The notes under the pieces: generated by a model
What the model was told of the DNA's origin: nothing
The model's database searches: none
The model's input: only the letters and a program-made list of their open reading frames with translations
Program-made: the position numbers and the translations under genes
Part shown: piece after piece, positions 43,960 to 52,455 of the stretch
Layout of the letters: each line of letters begins with the position of its first letter
How positions within the stretch are numbered: position 1 is the stretch's first letter
Source: Streptomyces griseocarneus
GTDB taxonomy: Bacteria; Actinomycetota; Actinomycetes; Streptomycetales; Streptomycetaceae
Direction: 5' to 3'
Length of the DNA stretch: 64,000 bases
Assembly (NCBI RefSeq): GCF_014655595.1
Contig: NZ_BNBL01000001.1
Location: 474,310 to 538,309, forward strand

Positions 43960-46317
43960 GTGATCCTGCAGCAGCTGCACTACACCTCCACCGCCGTCGC
44001 CCCGGGCCCCAACGGCTCGGGATTCCGCTTCACCGCCGCCAGCCCCGAACTGCCCATCACCCTGCTGGGGGAAGCCGAGCAGCTGATCGCCTACGAGCCG
44101 CCGAGCGACGCCCCCGGATGCCCCTCCGCCGAGGAACTCGCCGTCTTTCCCGTGGCGTTCAGCCACAACCGGCTCTCCGACGGCAGCCGGCTCCTGTGCC
44201 GCACCGTGCGCACGGGCCCCGGCCGTGTCGGCCGGCACGGCAACTTCCACGCCCACGCCGTGCGGCTGCCCGAGGGCGGCGGACTGCCCGGCGGCCTGCT
44301 GCCCATCGAGGCGTGGGAGTCCCCCTCCTGGGCGGACCGCACCCCGGACGGCGGCATTCCGCAGCCCCTGGACGGGCTCGTGCCCGCCCGGCGGATCGAC
44401 AAGGCGGGGCTGTTCGAGTTCGTCCACGCCCGGGCGGAACGCCTCGAGCCGTTCCTCACGGACGTACGGACCCTCTTCCGCACCCCCGACGCCCAGCAGA
44501 TCCTCGTGATCGAGCACGACAGCGCCCACATCGCCCACTGGGTCGCCATCGCCAGCGCCGTCCTGCCCCGCGAGCTCGCCGACCGGCTCACCTTCACCAC
44601 CTACACCCGCCGCCCCATGCTCGCCCGGCACCAGATCGTCGGCGCCTTCCCCGACGCCGACTTCGACTACGTCTCCGCCGCCGCCCAGCACCGCTACCGC
44701 GTCCACGACTGCACCGGCGGGCCCTGCAGCCCCGCCCGCGCGGAGCGCGACCTGTGGGCCGCCGTGGCCGCCCGCGTCTGGCTGGCCGGCCGCCCCGCGC
44801 TGTTCGCCGAGGCCGCGCGGCGCACCGGAGTGGGGCCGGAGACCGCCGACGAGGCCGACCGCCTCGCGGCCCTCGCCGCCCGCGAGGGCATCCCCCTCGA
44901 CTCGAAGGGCCGCACGGCGGCCGCCCGGTGGACCCGCGACCAGGCCCTGCGCGGCGACCTCGACCCGGAGCTGCGCTCCCGGCTCCTGGCCACCCTCGCC
45001 TCGGGCGGCACGGACCGCACCCCCGAGGAGTGGACGGTGCTCGCCGCGCTCGCCGAGGAGTTCTCCCGGGCCGCCTCCCGCACGGCCGCCGCCCCCCTCC
45101 GGCGCGACCTGCGCGCGGAGCTCACCCGCGCGGCCGAGACGCCCGACACGCCCCTCGTGCGCTTCCTCACCCTGCTCCGCCTCGCCAAGGCGCTCCGCGT
45201 CGACCACACCCCCGTGCTGCCCGTGCTGACCGCGCGCCTGACGGCCGTCCTCCTCGACGACACGGCCCCGGACCGCAAGGTCGTACGCGCGGCCATCGAC
45301 GCCCACCACGAGCTGCGCACCGCCGTCCTCGACGGGCTCGACCACACCGCCGCGACCGGCGACCCCCGGCCCATCACCCGCCTGCTGGCCGCCGAACTGC
45401 CCGGCGCCGACCTCACCGGCCGGCCCCACCTGCGGATGGCCGCCGCCATGGACGGCCGCCCCGCCCCCGAGGGCTACGACCGCCCGCCGCTCCTGCACAC
45501 CCTCGTCAAGACCGCGGGACCCGACCACCAGCAGACGCCGTCCGTGCTGCGCACGGCCTTCCGCCTCATCTGGGGCGACGCGCCGCTCACCGCCACCGAG
45601 GCCGACGCGCTGCTCGGCGCGCTCCCCGACGGCTGGTACCACGCGGACGGCCTGCCCGAGGCGTTTGTCCGCGCCGCCCTCGACAGCGCCCCCGAGGAGC
45701 CGGTGGCGCCCCGGTTGGCGAAGAACCTCCTCGAGTGCCTCCTGGCCGGAGGCGTGGAGCTGCCCGCCAGACGGCGGGCCGCGCTGATGCTCCTCGAGCT
45801 GGCCGGCGACCTCGTGTCGGGCGAGGCCCTGCCCGGCTGCGTCGCACGGGTCGTCGCCCTGCGCCGGCAGGCCGCCCCGCTCGAGGCCGGCGTCGACGAG
45901 CGGCTGACCGACGCCGTCGCCCGGTGCCTGCTGTCCATGGACCCGCCGCCCGACCCCGGCGAGCTGCCCGACCTCGTCCACGCCGGGGACGAGCACCTCC
46001 TGCGCGCCTACGCCGAGGAGGCCCGCGGCGAGGCCGTGGCCGAGCTGCTGCGCACGCCCACCTACGCCGCCGTGTGCTTCGTCGCCTGGCACACCGCGCC
46101 CGGCGCGAGCGAGGTGTGGGACGGCATCCGCGCCGACCTGCTGTCCTCGGTGCTGCGCCCCGAGGTGCGCCGGATGTCCGCCGAGGACCTCGAGGAGATC
46201 CGGCACTGCCTCCGCCAGATCGGCGGGCAGTGGGCGGAGGTGTTCCACGAGTGGGACCGGTTCGGGGTTCTCGGCAGGCTCGGCGGCCGCTGGCGGGGCT
46301 TCGGCCGCCCGGGCTGA
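43960..46317 (+). CDS. GTPase-associated protein 1 (GAP1)-like conflict-system protein
   Basis: A 785-residue protein. Residues about 1-200 (VILQQLHYTSTAVAPG, SGFRFTAASPELP, LIAYEPPSDAP, GRHGNFHAHAVRLPE) match the N-terminal domain of the actinobacterial GAP1 family as I know it. The remainder is Ala/Leu/Arg-rich helical sequence without a catalytic motif that I recognise. Known: GAP1 proteins occur in predicted NTP-dependent conflict (defence/signalling) gene clusters with TRAFAC-type GTPases and effector-associated domains. Here the neighbours are sialidase and FdhD, so the partner GTPase is not adjacent. GTG at 43960 follows GAGAGGGG. Confidence 0.7.
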   Translation: MILQQLHYTSTAVAPGPNGSGFRFTAASPELPITLLGEAEQLIAYEPPSDAPGCPSAEELAVFPVAFSHNRLSDGSRLLCRTVRTGPGRVGRHGNFHAHAVRLPEGGGLPGGLLPIEAWESPSWADRTPDGGIPQPLDGLVPARRIDKAGLFEFVHARAERLEPFLTDVRTLFRTPDAQQILVIEHDSAHIAHWVAIASAVLPRELADRLTFTTYTRRPMLARHQIVGAFPDADFDYVSAAAQHRYRVHDCTGGPCSPARAERDLWAAVAARVWLAGRPALFAEAARRTGVGPETADEADRLAALAAREGIPLDSKGRTAAARWTRDQALRGDLDPELRSRLLATLASGGTDRTPEEWTVLAALAEEFSRAASRTAAAPLRRDLRAELTRAAETPDTPLVRFLTLLRLAKALRVDHTPVLPVLTARLTAVLLDDTAPDRKVVRAAIDAHHELRTAVLDGLDHTAATGDPRPITRLLAAELPGADLTGRPHLRMAAAMDGRPAPEGYDRPPLLHTLVKTAGPDHQQTPSVLRTAFRLIWGDAPLTATEADALLGALPDGWYHADGLPEAFVRAALDSAPEEPVAPRLAKNLLECLLAGGVELPARRRAALMLLELAGDLVSGEALPGCVARVVALRRQAAPLEAGVDERLTDAVARCLLSMDPPPDPGELPDLVHAGDEHLLRAYAEEARGEAVAELLRTPTYAAVCFVAWHTAPGASEVWDGIRADLLSSVLRPEVRRMSAEDLEEIRHCLRQIGGQWAEVFHEWDRFGVLGRLGGRWRGFGRPG

Positions 46318-46351
46318 GCGGCGGCTTCCCGAGCGGTGGGCCCGGCGGCCC

Positions 46352-47185
46352 TCAGCCCAGGACGACGCGCTCCTCGCCCGCGTACACGTTCATCGACGCG
46401 CCCCGCAGGAAGCCGATCAGCGTCATCCCCGTCTCCACGGCCAGGTCCACCGCCAGCGACGACGGCGCCGAGACCGCCGCGAGCACGGGAATCCCGGCCA
46501 TGGCCGCCTTCTGGGCGAGTTCGAAGGAGGCGCGCCCCGACACCAGCAGGATCGTGCCGGACAGCGGCAGCAGTCCCTCCTGGAGCGCCCGCCCGACGAG
46601 CTTGTCGACGGCGTTGTGCCGGCCCACGTCCTCCATGACGTCCAGGAGTTCGCCGTCGGCGGTGAACAGCGCGGCGCCGTGCAGGCCGCCGGTGCGGTCG
46701 AAGACCCGCTGCGCCTCGCGCAGCCGGCCGGGGAGCTCCGCGAGCAGGGCGGGCTCGAGCCGCAGGGGTGACGGCCCGTCGGCGACGGGCCAGCGGGCGG
46801 TGGTCCGTACCGCCTCCAGACTCGCCTTGCCGCACAGGCCGCAGGAGGAGGTGGTGTAGACGTTGCGCTCCAGGCCGGTCTCGGGGACGGGCACGCCGGG
46901 GGTGAGGCGGACGTCGACGACGTTGTAGGTGTTCGAGCCGTCGTCCGTGGCGCCCGCGCAGTAGACGATGTTCGCCAGTTCCCCGGCCGCGCCCAGCACG
47001 CCCTCGCTGACCAGGAAGCCCGCCGCGAGGGCGAAGTCGTCGCCCGGGGTGCGCATGGTGATGGCCAGCGGCTTGCCGTTGAGCCGGATCTCCAGCGGCT
47101 CCTCGGCGACGAGAGTGTCCGGCCGGGTGCCGACGGCCCCGTCCCGGATGCGGATGACGCGGCGGCGCTGGGTGACCCGTCCCAT
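46352..47185 (-). CDS. fdhD: Formate dehydrogenase accessory sulfurtransferase FdhD
   Basis: A 277-residue protein. The start VTQRRRVIRIRDGAVG leads into EEPLEIRLNGKPLAITMRTPGDD, followed by LAAGFLVSEGV, a conserved FdhD opening. The catalytic CxxC is in YTTSSCGLCGKAS near residue 110. Later motifs are FDRTGGLHGAALFT, DVGRHNAVDKLVG, LLVSGRASFELAQKAAMAGIPVLAAVSAPSSLAV in outline and TLIGFLRG. FdhD passes sulfur to the molybdenum cofactor so that formate dehydrogenase becomes active. No formate dehydrogenase gene is in the window. It converges on the GAP1-like gene. Confidence 0.95.
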   Translation of the reverse strand: MGRVTQRRRVIRIRDGAVGTRPDTLVAEEPLEIRLNGKPLAITMRTPGDDFALAAGFLVSEGVLGAAGELANIVYCAGATDDGSNTYNVVDVRLTPGVPVPETGLERNVYTTSSCGLCGKASLEAVRTTARWPVADGPSPLRLEPALLAELPGRLREAQRVFDRTGGLHGAALFTADGELLDVMEDVGRHNAVDKLVGRALQEGLLPLSGTILLVSGRASFELAQKAAMAGIPVLAAVSAPSSLAVDLAVETGMTLIGFLRGASMNVYAGEERVVLG

Positions 47186-47369
47186 GGCGATCAGTCCCGG
47201 AGTGAAGTCGACCTAGTCGAGTGAGGTGGGCAGTGTCGCAACGAACGCTCTCACGTGACGTGGGCCTCATCGGCGGCGGGTGCCCTTCCCGGGCCGCCGC
47301 CGGTGGCTACCGTTCGGTAGGAAGCGTCAATTCCCCGCCCCGACCGTGCACCGAGAGCGGAGATCGACC

Positions 47370-48933
47370 ATGACACCCACCCTCACCCTCAAGCCCGGCA
47401 CGGACTGGGCGACCGCCTGGCGACGCTGCCGGGCCGTCGCCCCCGAGGCCTTCCGCGACGACCGCGTCCTCAACCTCTGGAACGGCGCCTGGCACGCCGA
47501 CGGCGACCCGCTCCCCGCCACCACCCCCGTCGACGGCACCCCGGTCGCCGGGCCGCCCCGCCTCGACGCGGCCGCCGCCCACCGGGCCGTACGGGCCTCC
47601 CTCGACCAGCACCGCGCCTGGCGCGAGGTGCCGCTCGCCGACCGCACCGCCCGCGTCGGCGCCGCCCTCGACGCGCTCGCCGAACACCGCGACCTGCTGG
47701 CCCTGCTGCTGGTCTGGGAGATCGGCAAGCCCTGGCGGCTCGCCCGGGCGGACGTGGACCGGGCCATCGACGGCGTGCGGTGGTACGCGGCCGGGATCGA
47801 CCGCATGCTGACGGACCGCGTCCCGCTGCCCGGCCCGGTCAGCAACATCGCCAGCTGGAACTACCCCATGAGCGTCCTCGTCCACGCGATGCTGGTGCAG
47901 GCGCTGGCCGGCAACGCGGTCATCGCCAAGACCCCGACGGACGGCGGCCTCGCCTGTCTGACCGTGGCGAGCGCCCTGGCCGCCCGGGAGGGCGTGCCGG
48001 TGACGCTGGTGAGCGGCAGCGGCGGCGAGCTGTCGGAGGCGCTGGTGCGCGCCCCGGAGATCGGCTGCGTGTCCTTCGTGGGCGGCCGGGACACCGGCGC
48101 GCGGGTCGCCACGGCCGTCGCCGACCTCGGCAAGCGGCACATCCTCGAGCAGGAGGGCCTCAACACCTCAGGAGGGCCTCAACACCTGGGGCATCTGGAA
48201 CTTCACCGGCTGGGACGCGCTGGCCCCGCAGCTGCGCAAGACCTTCGACTACGCCAAGCAGCGCTGCACGGCCTACCCGCGCTTCGTCGTCCAGCGCACG
48301 GCCTTCGCCGACTTCCTCGAGCACTACCTGCCCGCCGTGCGCTCCGTGACCCTGGGCCATCCGCTGGCGGTCGAGGACCCGGCCGGGCCGCTGCCCGAGC
48401 TCGACTTCGGGCCCCTGATCAACGCGGCGAAGGCCAAGGAGCTGACCGGCCAGGTGGCCGAGGCCGTCGACCGCGGCGCGATCCCGCTGCACCGGGGCGC
48501 GCTCGACCCCGGCCGCTTCCTGCCGGGCCAGGACACCGGCGCGTACATGGCGCCCGTGGCCCTCCTCAACCCTCCGCCCTCCTCGCCCCTGCACCACGCC
48601 GAGCCCTTCGGGCCCGTCGACACGATCGTGCTCGTGGACACCGAGGCCGAACTGCTGGCCGCCATGAACGCCAGCAACGGCGCTCTCGTGGCGACCCTCT
48701 CCTGCGACGACCCGGCGACCTACGAGCGGCTGGCCCCGCAGATCCGCGCGTTCAAGACCGGCCACGGCACGCCGCGCTCGCGCGGTGACCGGCAGGAGCT
48801 CTTCGGCGGCTTCGGGGCGTCCTGGCGCGGCGCCTTCGTGGGCGGCGAGCTGCTGGTCAGGGCGGTGACCCAGGGCCCGTCGGCCGACGAGCCGGTGCCG
48901 GGCAACTTCCCGGACCACCACCTGATGCCCTGA
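47370..48933 (+). pseudogene. Aldehyde dehydrogenase family gene, frameshifted by a 19-bp tandem duplication
   Basis: The frame from ATG 47370 (GGAG upstream) reads as a normal aldehyde dehydrogenase: WNYPMSVLVHAMLVQALAGN, AKTPTDGGL and VSFVGGRDTGARVA, up to HILEQEGLNT. There a perfect 19-bp tandem duplication (48150-48187) shifts the frame by one. The next frame continues exactly where the first stops: NTWGIWNFTGWDALAPQLRK, then FDYAKQRCTAYPRFVV with the catalytic Cys, FGPLINAAKAK and the end at 48933. Read without the shift, the original frame runs on to 48788 as nonsense. It is an inactivated gene, unless the duplication is an assembly error or a reversible switch. Confidence 0.85.
48150..48187. 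repeat. 19-bp tandem duplication inside the aldehyde dehydrogenase gene
   Basis: CAGGAGGGCCTCAACACCT is present twice, at 48150-48168 and 48169-48187, with no gap. Removing one copy restores a single continuous reading frame of 514 codons plus stop. Confidence 0.95.
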
Positions 48934-49074
48934 CCGCCCGGCGCCCCGCCGACGGCCGGCCCGCGCACCGTACGCCCCACGGCCCCCTCCCGGCAGCCTG
49001 GTGAGAGGCACTCCGAAACCTTGGTAGAGTTATCCATGTCGCCGCGGGGAACACCCCGCCGAGACAAACACCTG

Positions 49075-49159
49075 GTCCGGGTGGCGGAATGGCAGACGCG
49101 CTAGCTTGAGGTGCTAGTGCCCTTTATCGGGCGTGGGGGTTCAAGTCCCCCCTCGGACA
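49075..49159 (+). tRNA. tRNA-Leu (anticodon GAG)
   Basis: The acceptor stem GTCCGGG pairs with CTCGGAC (one G-U), discriminator A49159. The anticodon stem CTAGC/GCTAG encloses the loop TTGAGGT, giving anticodon GAG for CUC/CUU leucine codons. A long variable arm (CCC...GGG, class II) and the T arm GGGGG-TTCAAGT-CCCCC are present. CCA is not encoded. Length is 85 nt. Confidence 0.95.
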
Positions 49160-49164
49160 CAACG

Positions 49165-49191
49165 AAAAACCCCAGCTGAGCTGGGGTTTTT
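49165..49191 (+). terminator. Rho-independent terminator after tRNA-Leu
   Basis: A perfect hairpin with 12-bp arms (AAAAACCCCAGC and its complement), a TGA loop and a T-run on the 3' side. It lies 6 bp after the tRNA. The A-run before it makes it potentially bidirectional. Confidence 0.92.
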
Positions 49192-49226
49192 CTGTGTGTG
49201 CAGAACCAAGCGGAGATCCACCAAGC

Positions 49227-50690
49227 ATGAACGTTTCCACCACCGACCGCGCCGGCCGCGTCACCGGTGACCTGCCCGCCGCCGATGTGACGGGCGGCCG
49301 ACCCGTCCGGGTGGGCGTGCTCGTCGCCGCGCTGCTCACGGCCTGTGTGGCCTTCCAGCTCAACGCCAGCATGCTCAGCCCCGCGCTGAAGAGCATCGAG
49401 GACAGCCTGGGCGCCAGCTCGGCCGAGATCGGGCTCACCCAGACCGCCTTCTTCACCTCGGCGGCGCTCTTCTCGCTCTTCCTGCCCCGCCTCGGCGACG
49501 TCATCGGCCGGCGCAAGGTGCTGGTCGGCATGCTGGCCCTGATGGCCGTCGGCTGCGTCGTCGCGGCGCTGGCGGAGAGCGTGCCCATGCTGTTCGCCGG
49601 CCGCGTCCTGCAGGGCGCCTCCGGGCCCACCGTGCCGCTGTGCCTGATCATGCTGCGGATCGAGGTCACCGAGCCGAAGCGGTACGGCACCCTGCTCGGC
49701 GTGATCACCGCGGTCAACGGCGGCGTCGCCGGCGTGGACTCCCTCGCGGGCGGCTTCCTCGCGGACCACCACGGCTTCCAGGCCGTCTTCTGGGCGATGG
49801 CCGTCGTGGCCGTCGTCGCCACCCTCCTCGTCGCCACCCTGACGCCCGAGTCCAAGGTCGCGGGCGCGCACCGGATGGACTGGCCGGGCGTGGGCCTGCT
49901 CGTGGTCTCCGTCGGCGCGCTGCTCATCGCGCTCAACGAGGCCGGCAAGCTGGGCGACGCCCGTTGGTCGATGGTCGCCTTCCTGGTGGCCGTCTCGGCG
50001 GCCGCCTTCGCCCTGTTCTGGCGCACCGAGGACCGCACCCCGCACCCGCTGGTCGCCACCCGCCACCTCAAGCAGCGGGCGACCTGGGCCACCCTGCTGA
50101 CCACCGTGCTCACCATGACGGGCGTCTTCGCCGTCATGAACGGCCTCATCCCCTCCCTCGCCCAGGACGTCCAGGCGGGCCTGGGGCTGTCCGCCGAGGC
50201 CTCCGCGTGGTGGACCCTCACCCCGTACGCCCTCGCGGGCCTGGCCATGGGCCCGGTCGCCGGCCGCCTCGCCGCCACCTTCGGCTACGGCCGCGTGCTG
50301 CGGCTGGGGCTCGTGGGCTCCGCGGCGTCCGTCGTCCTGATGATCCTCACGATCCCCGCCCACTCGCGGGCGCTGCTCCTGGTGGCCTCCCTGCTGGTCG
50401 GCATCACCTACGCGGGCGTGGCGAACATCGTCCTCAACGGCCTGGGCATCGTGCTGTCCCCCAAGGAGAACCCGGGCTTCCTGCCCGGCCTCAACGCCGG
50501 CGCCTTCAACCTCGGCGCGGGCCTGAGCTTCGCCCTCCTCTACGCGGTCAAGACGGCCACCCAGCCCTCCGACCCCGCCTCGTCCACCGGCTACACCGCC
50601 GGCATGATCGCGGGCGTGGTCATCATGGCCGCCGCCCTGGCGACGTCCTTCCTGATCCCGAAGCCGGTCGCGGCCGAGGCGCAGGACTGA
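49227..50690 (+). CDS. MFS transporter (14-helix DHA2-type drug exporter)
   Basis: A 487-residue membrane protein with about 14 hydrophobic helices. Family motifs include LPRLGDVIGRRKVLVGML (motif A, loop 2-3), AGRVLQGASGPTVPLCL (motif B/C region) and ALFSLFL. ATG 49227 follows CGGAG. It probably exports a hydrophobic compound with proton exchange. It sits between the tRNA terminator and the first of two flavin monooxygenases of the bisindole locus, with its own terminator after it. A role in exporting or resisting that product is plausible but unproven, since it is a separate transcription unit. Confidence 0.88.
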   Translation: MNVSTTDRAGRVTGDLPAADVTGGRPVRVGVLVAALLTACVAFQLNASMLSPALKSIEDSLGASSAEIGLTQTAFFTSAALFSLFLPRLGDVIGRRKVLVGMLALMAVGCVVAALAESVPMLFAGRVLQGASGPTVPLCLIMLRIEVTEPKRYGTLLGVITAVNGGVAGVDSLAGGFLADHHGFQAVFWAMAVVAVVATLLVATLTPESKVAGAHRMDWPGVGLLVVSVGALLIALNEAGKLGDARWSMVAFLVAVSAAAFALFWRTEDRTPHPLVATRHLKQRATWATLLTTVLTMTGVFAVMNGLIPSLAQDVQAGLGLSAEASAWWTLTPYALAGLAMGPVAGRLAATFGYGRVLRLGLVGSAASVVLMILTIPAHSRALLLVASLLVGITYAGVANIVLNGLGIVLSPKENPGFLPGLNAGAFNLGAGLSFALLYAVKTATQPSDPASSTGYTAGMIAGVVIMAAALATSFLIPKPVAAEAQD

Positions 50691-50738
50691 CGGCGACGAC
50701 AGCGGCGACCGGACAGCCCCTGAGGCGACCGATACGAC

Positions 50739-50766
50739 GAGAACCCCGGCTCCGGCCGGGGTTCTC
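50739..50766 (+). terminator. Terminator hairpin after the MFS gene
   Basis: A perfect inverted repeat with 12-bp arms (GAGAACCCCGGC) and a TCCG loop, followed by CCCGTTTTCC. It lies 48 bp after the MFS stop and separates that gene from the monooxygenase gene. Confidence 0.85.
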
Positions 50767-50846
50767 CCGTTTTCCGGTACCCCTCGGCCGCGTTCCACGG
50801 CAAGGTGGAAGGAATGGCGTCAGCCGTCCGGCGGGGGGAGAGCGCG

Positions 50847-52373
50847 ATGACGGACTTCCGGGATGTCGTGGTCATAGGGGCGGGTCCGACCGGGCTCGCG
50901 CTCGCGATCGGGTTACGGCAGTACGGGGTGGACGTGGCCGTCGTGGAGAAGGAGGCGCGGGGGAAGCGGGAGGCACGGGCGGGGGTGGTGTGGCAGCGGG
51001 CCCTGGAGGTGCTGGCGGACCTGGGCTGCGCCGAGGAGATGGTGGCACAGGGGGTGCGGCTGCGGCGGGTGGAGGTGTTCGCCGAGGGGCGGCGGGTCGG
51101 CGGAATGGGCGTGGGGTGCGGGGGGACGGCGTTCCCGTATCCGCTGTCCATCGAGCAGGACGCCGTCGAGCGGTTGCTGGGGGAGCGGCTGGCGGCCGTG
51201 GGCGGCGAGGTGGCGTGGTCCACCGAGGCGCTGGCGGTCAGGACCGGCGACGCGGGGGCCGAGGTCGACCTGCGGCACGCGGACGGGCGGATCTCCACCG
51301 TCCGCTGCGCCTGGGTCGTCGGCTGCGAGGGGGCGCACAGTGTGGTGCGCAAACAGCTCGGCATCGCGTTCGAGGGGGAGCGGCGGCCCGACCTGCAGTG
51401 CGTGCAGCTCAACGCCGAGGCCGACTGGAAGCATCCGTACCACCGCGACCGGAGCTACTTCTTCCTGGAGCGCGGGGCCTCGCTCGGGGTCTCTCCCCGG
51501 CCCGGCGGCGGATACCGCTTCTTCTGCTTCACCACCGACCCGGACCCGGCTCTCCAGGGGCCGCCCGGCGTGGAGGAGATGCGGGAGCTGGTCGCCCGGA
51601 CCGCGCACGACCCGGGCGTGCGGCTGGTGCCCACGGACCCGCCGTGGGCCAACCGGGCCCGCTTCCAGGACCGCGTCGCCGCCTCGCTGCGGTCCGGGCG
51701 CGCGCTGCTGGCCGGGGACAGCGCCCATCTGTGGGCGCCCATCGGCGGGCACGGGCTCAACACGGGCCTGCGCGGCGCGCACAACCTCGCCTGGAAGCTC
51801 GCCGCCGTGCTCCGCGGGTGGGCGCCCGGCGAGCTGCTCGACACCTACGACACCGAACAGCGGCTCACCGCCGGCAAGGTGATGCGGGAGATGCGGCACA
51901 ACCTGCTGGAGCTGCCGCCGACCGCCCTGACGCTCCGGGGCATGCGGCTGGCGGGGCCGCGGCTGATGGGCAGTGAGCGGTTCGCCGAGCGGATCCGGAC
52001 GATGCTCAGCGACCTGGCCATGCACCACCGCGAGAGCGCCCTGTCCGAGGGCGGCGCTGGGGACCGGCTGGCCGACCCGCCGGTCATGGTGGCGGGGCGC
52101 CGGCGCCGGCTGCACGAGCTGCTGTCGTACGGGCGCTGGACGCTGCTGGCCGCCCCCGGGGCGCCGCTGCGCGAGGACGATCTGCGGGCCGTGACGGAAC
52201 GTCACGCCACACCCGTGGCGCTCGTCCGGCCGCGGCTGGACCCGGGGATGGAGCGGCGGCTGCCCGGGACGGCGCTGGTGCTCGTACGCCCCGACCGCCA
52301 CATCGCGCTCAGCACCGACCGCCTCGAGGAGCTGGAGGCGTACATGCGCCGGTGGTTCGTACTAAATAGCTAA
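50847..52373 (+). CDS. FAD-dependent monooxygenase 1 of the bisindole locus (group A; contains a TTA codon)
   Basis: A 508-residue flavoprotein hydroxylase. FAD motif VVVIGAGPTGLALAIGLRQYG at the N-terminus (in two parts around residue 10-28), the mid-motif VVGCEGAHSVVRKQLGI, and the second FAD motif LLAGDSAHLWAPIGGHGLN, with NLAWKLAAVL. A short C-terminal domain follows. ATG 50847 is chosen for GGGGGAG; two ATGs upstream lack it. Codon 23 is TTA (50913-50915), so full translation should need the bldA tRNA. It is a close paralogue of the next gene and points toward the RebO/D/C/P-like operon. In indolotryptoline pathways (cladoniamide, BE-54017) paired flavin monooxygenases oxidise the indolocarbazole core; a similar role is inferred. 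Confidence 0.85.
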   Translation: MTDFRDVVVIGAGPTGLALAIGLRQYGVDVAVVEKEARGKREARAGVVWQRALEVLADLGCAEEMVAQGVRLRRVEVFAEGRRVGGMGVGCGGTAFPYPLSIEQDAVERLLGERLAAVGGEVAWSTEALAVRTGDAGAEVDLRHADGRISTVRCAWVVGCEGAHSVVRKQLGIAFEGERRPDLQCVQLNAEADWKHPYHRDRSYFFLERGASLGVSPRPGGGYRFFCFTTDPDPALQGPPGVEEMRELVARTAHDPGVRLVPTDPPWANRARFQDRVAASLRSGRALLAGDSAHLWAPIGGHGLNTGLRGAHNLAWKLAAVLRGWAPGELLDTYDTEQRLTAGKVMREMRHNLLELPPTALTLRGMRLAGPRLMGSERFAERIRTMLSDLAMHHRESALSEGGAGDRLADPPVMVAGRRRRLHELLSYGRWTLLAAPGAPLREDDLRAVTERHATPVALVRPRLDPGMERRLPGTALVLVRPDRHIALSTDRLEELEAYMRRWFVLNS

Positions 52374-52404
52374 TATCGGAGAATAGCCGCCTATTGAACC
52401 CCTA

Positions 52405-52440
52405 CCGCTTCATCCCGGACCATAAAGGGGGATGAAGCGG
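52405..52440 (+). promoter_or_regulatory. Leader hairpin before monooxygenase 2
   Basis: A perfect 12-bp inverted repeat, CCGCTTCATCCC and GGGATGAAGCGG, with a 12-nt loop. The right arm contains the upstream ATG (52432), and the AAAGGGGG ribosome-binding-like sequence lies at the loop/arm junction. It could control translation of monooxygenase 2. A weaker dyad (AATAG...CTATT, 52382-52395) lies just before. Confidence 0.6.
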
Positions 52441-52455
52441 AAACGGGGGGACGGC

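Noticed and set aside
48337..48933. Separate short gene starting at ATG 48337
   Set aside because: It is the second half of the aldehyde dehydrogenase in the shifted frame. Homologous sequence begins upstream of that ATG, and there is no ribosome binding site.
49075..49159. tRNA-Leu as an integration site marking a genomic island that ends near ppa
   Set aside because: I could not find a repeat of the tRNA 3' end elsewhere in the window, and there is no integrase or excisionase gene.
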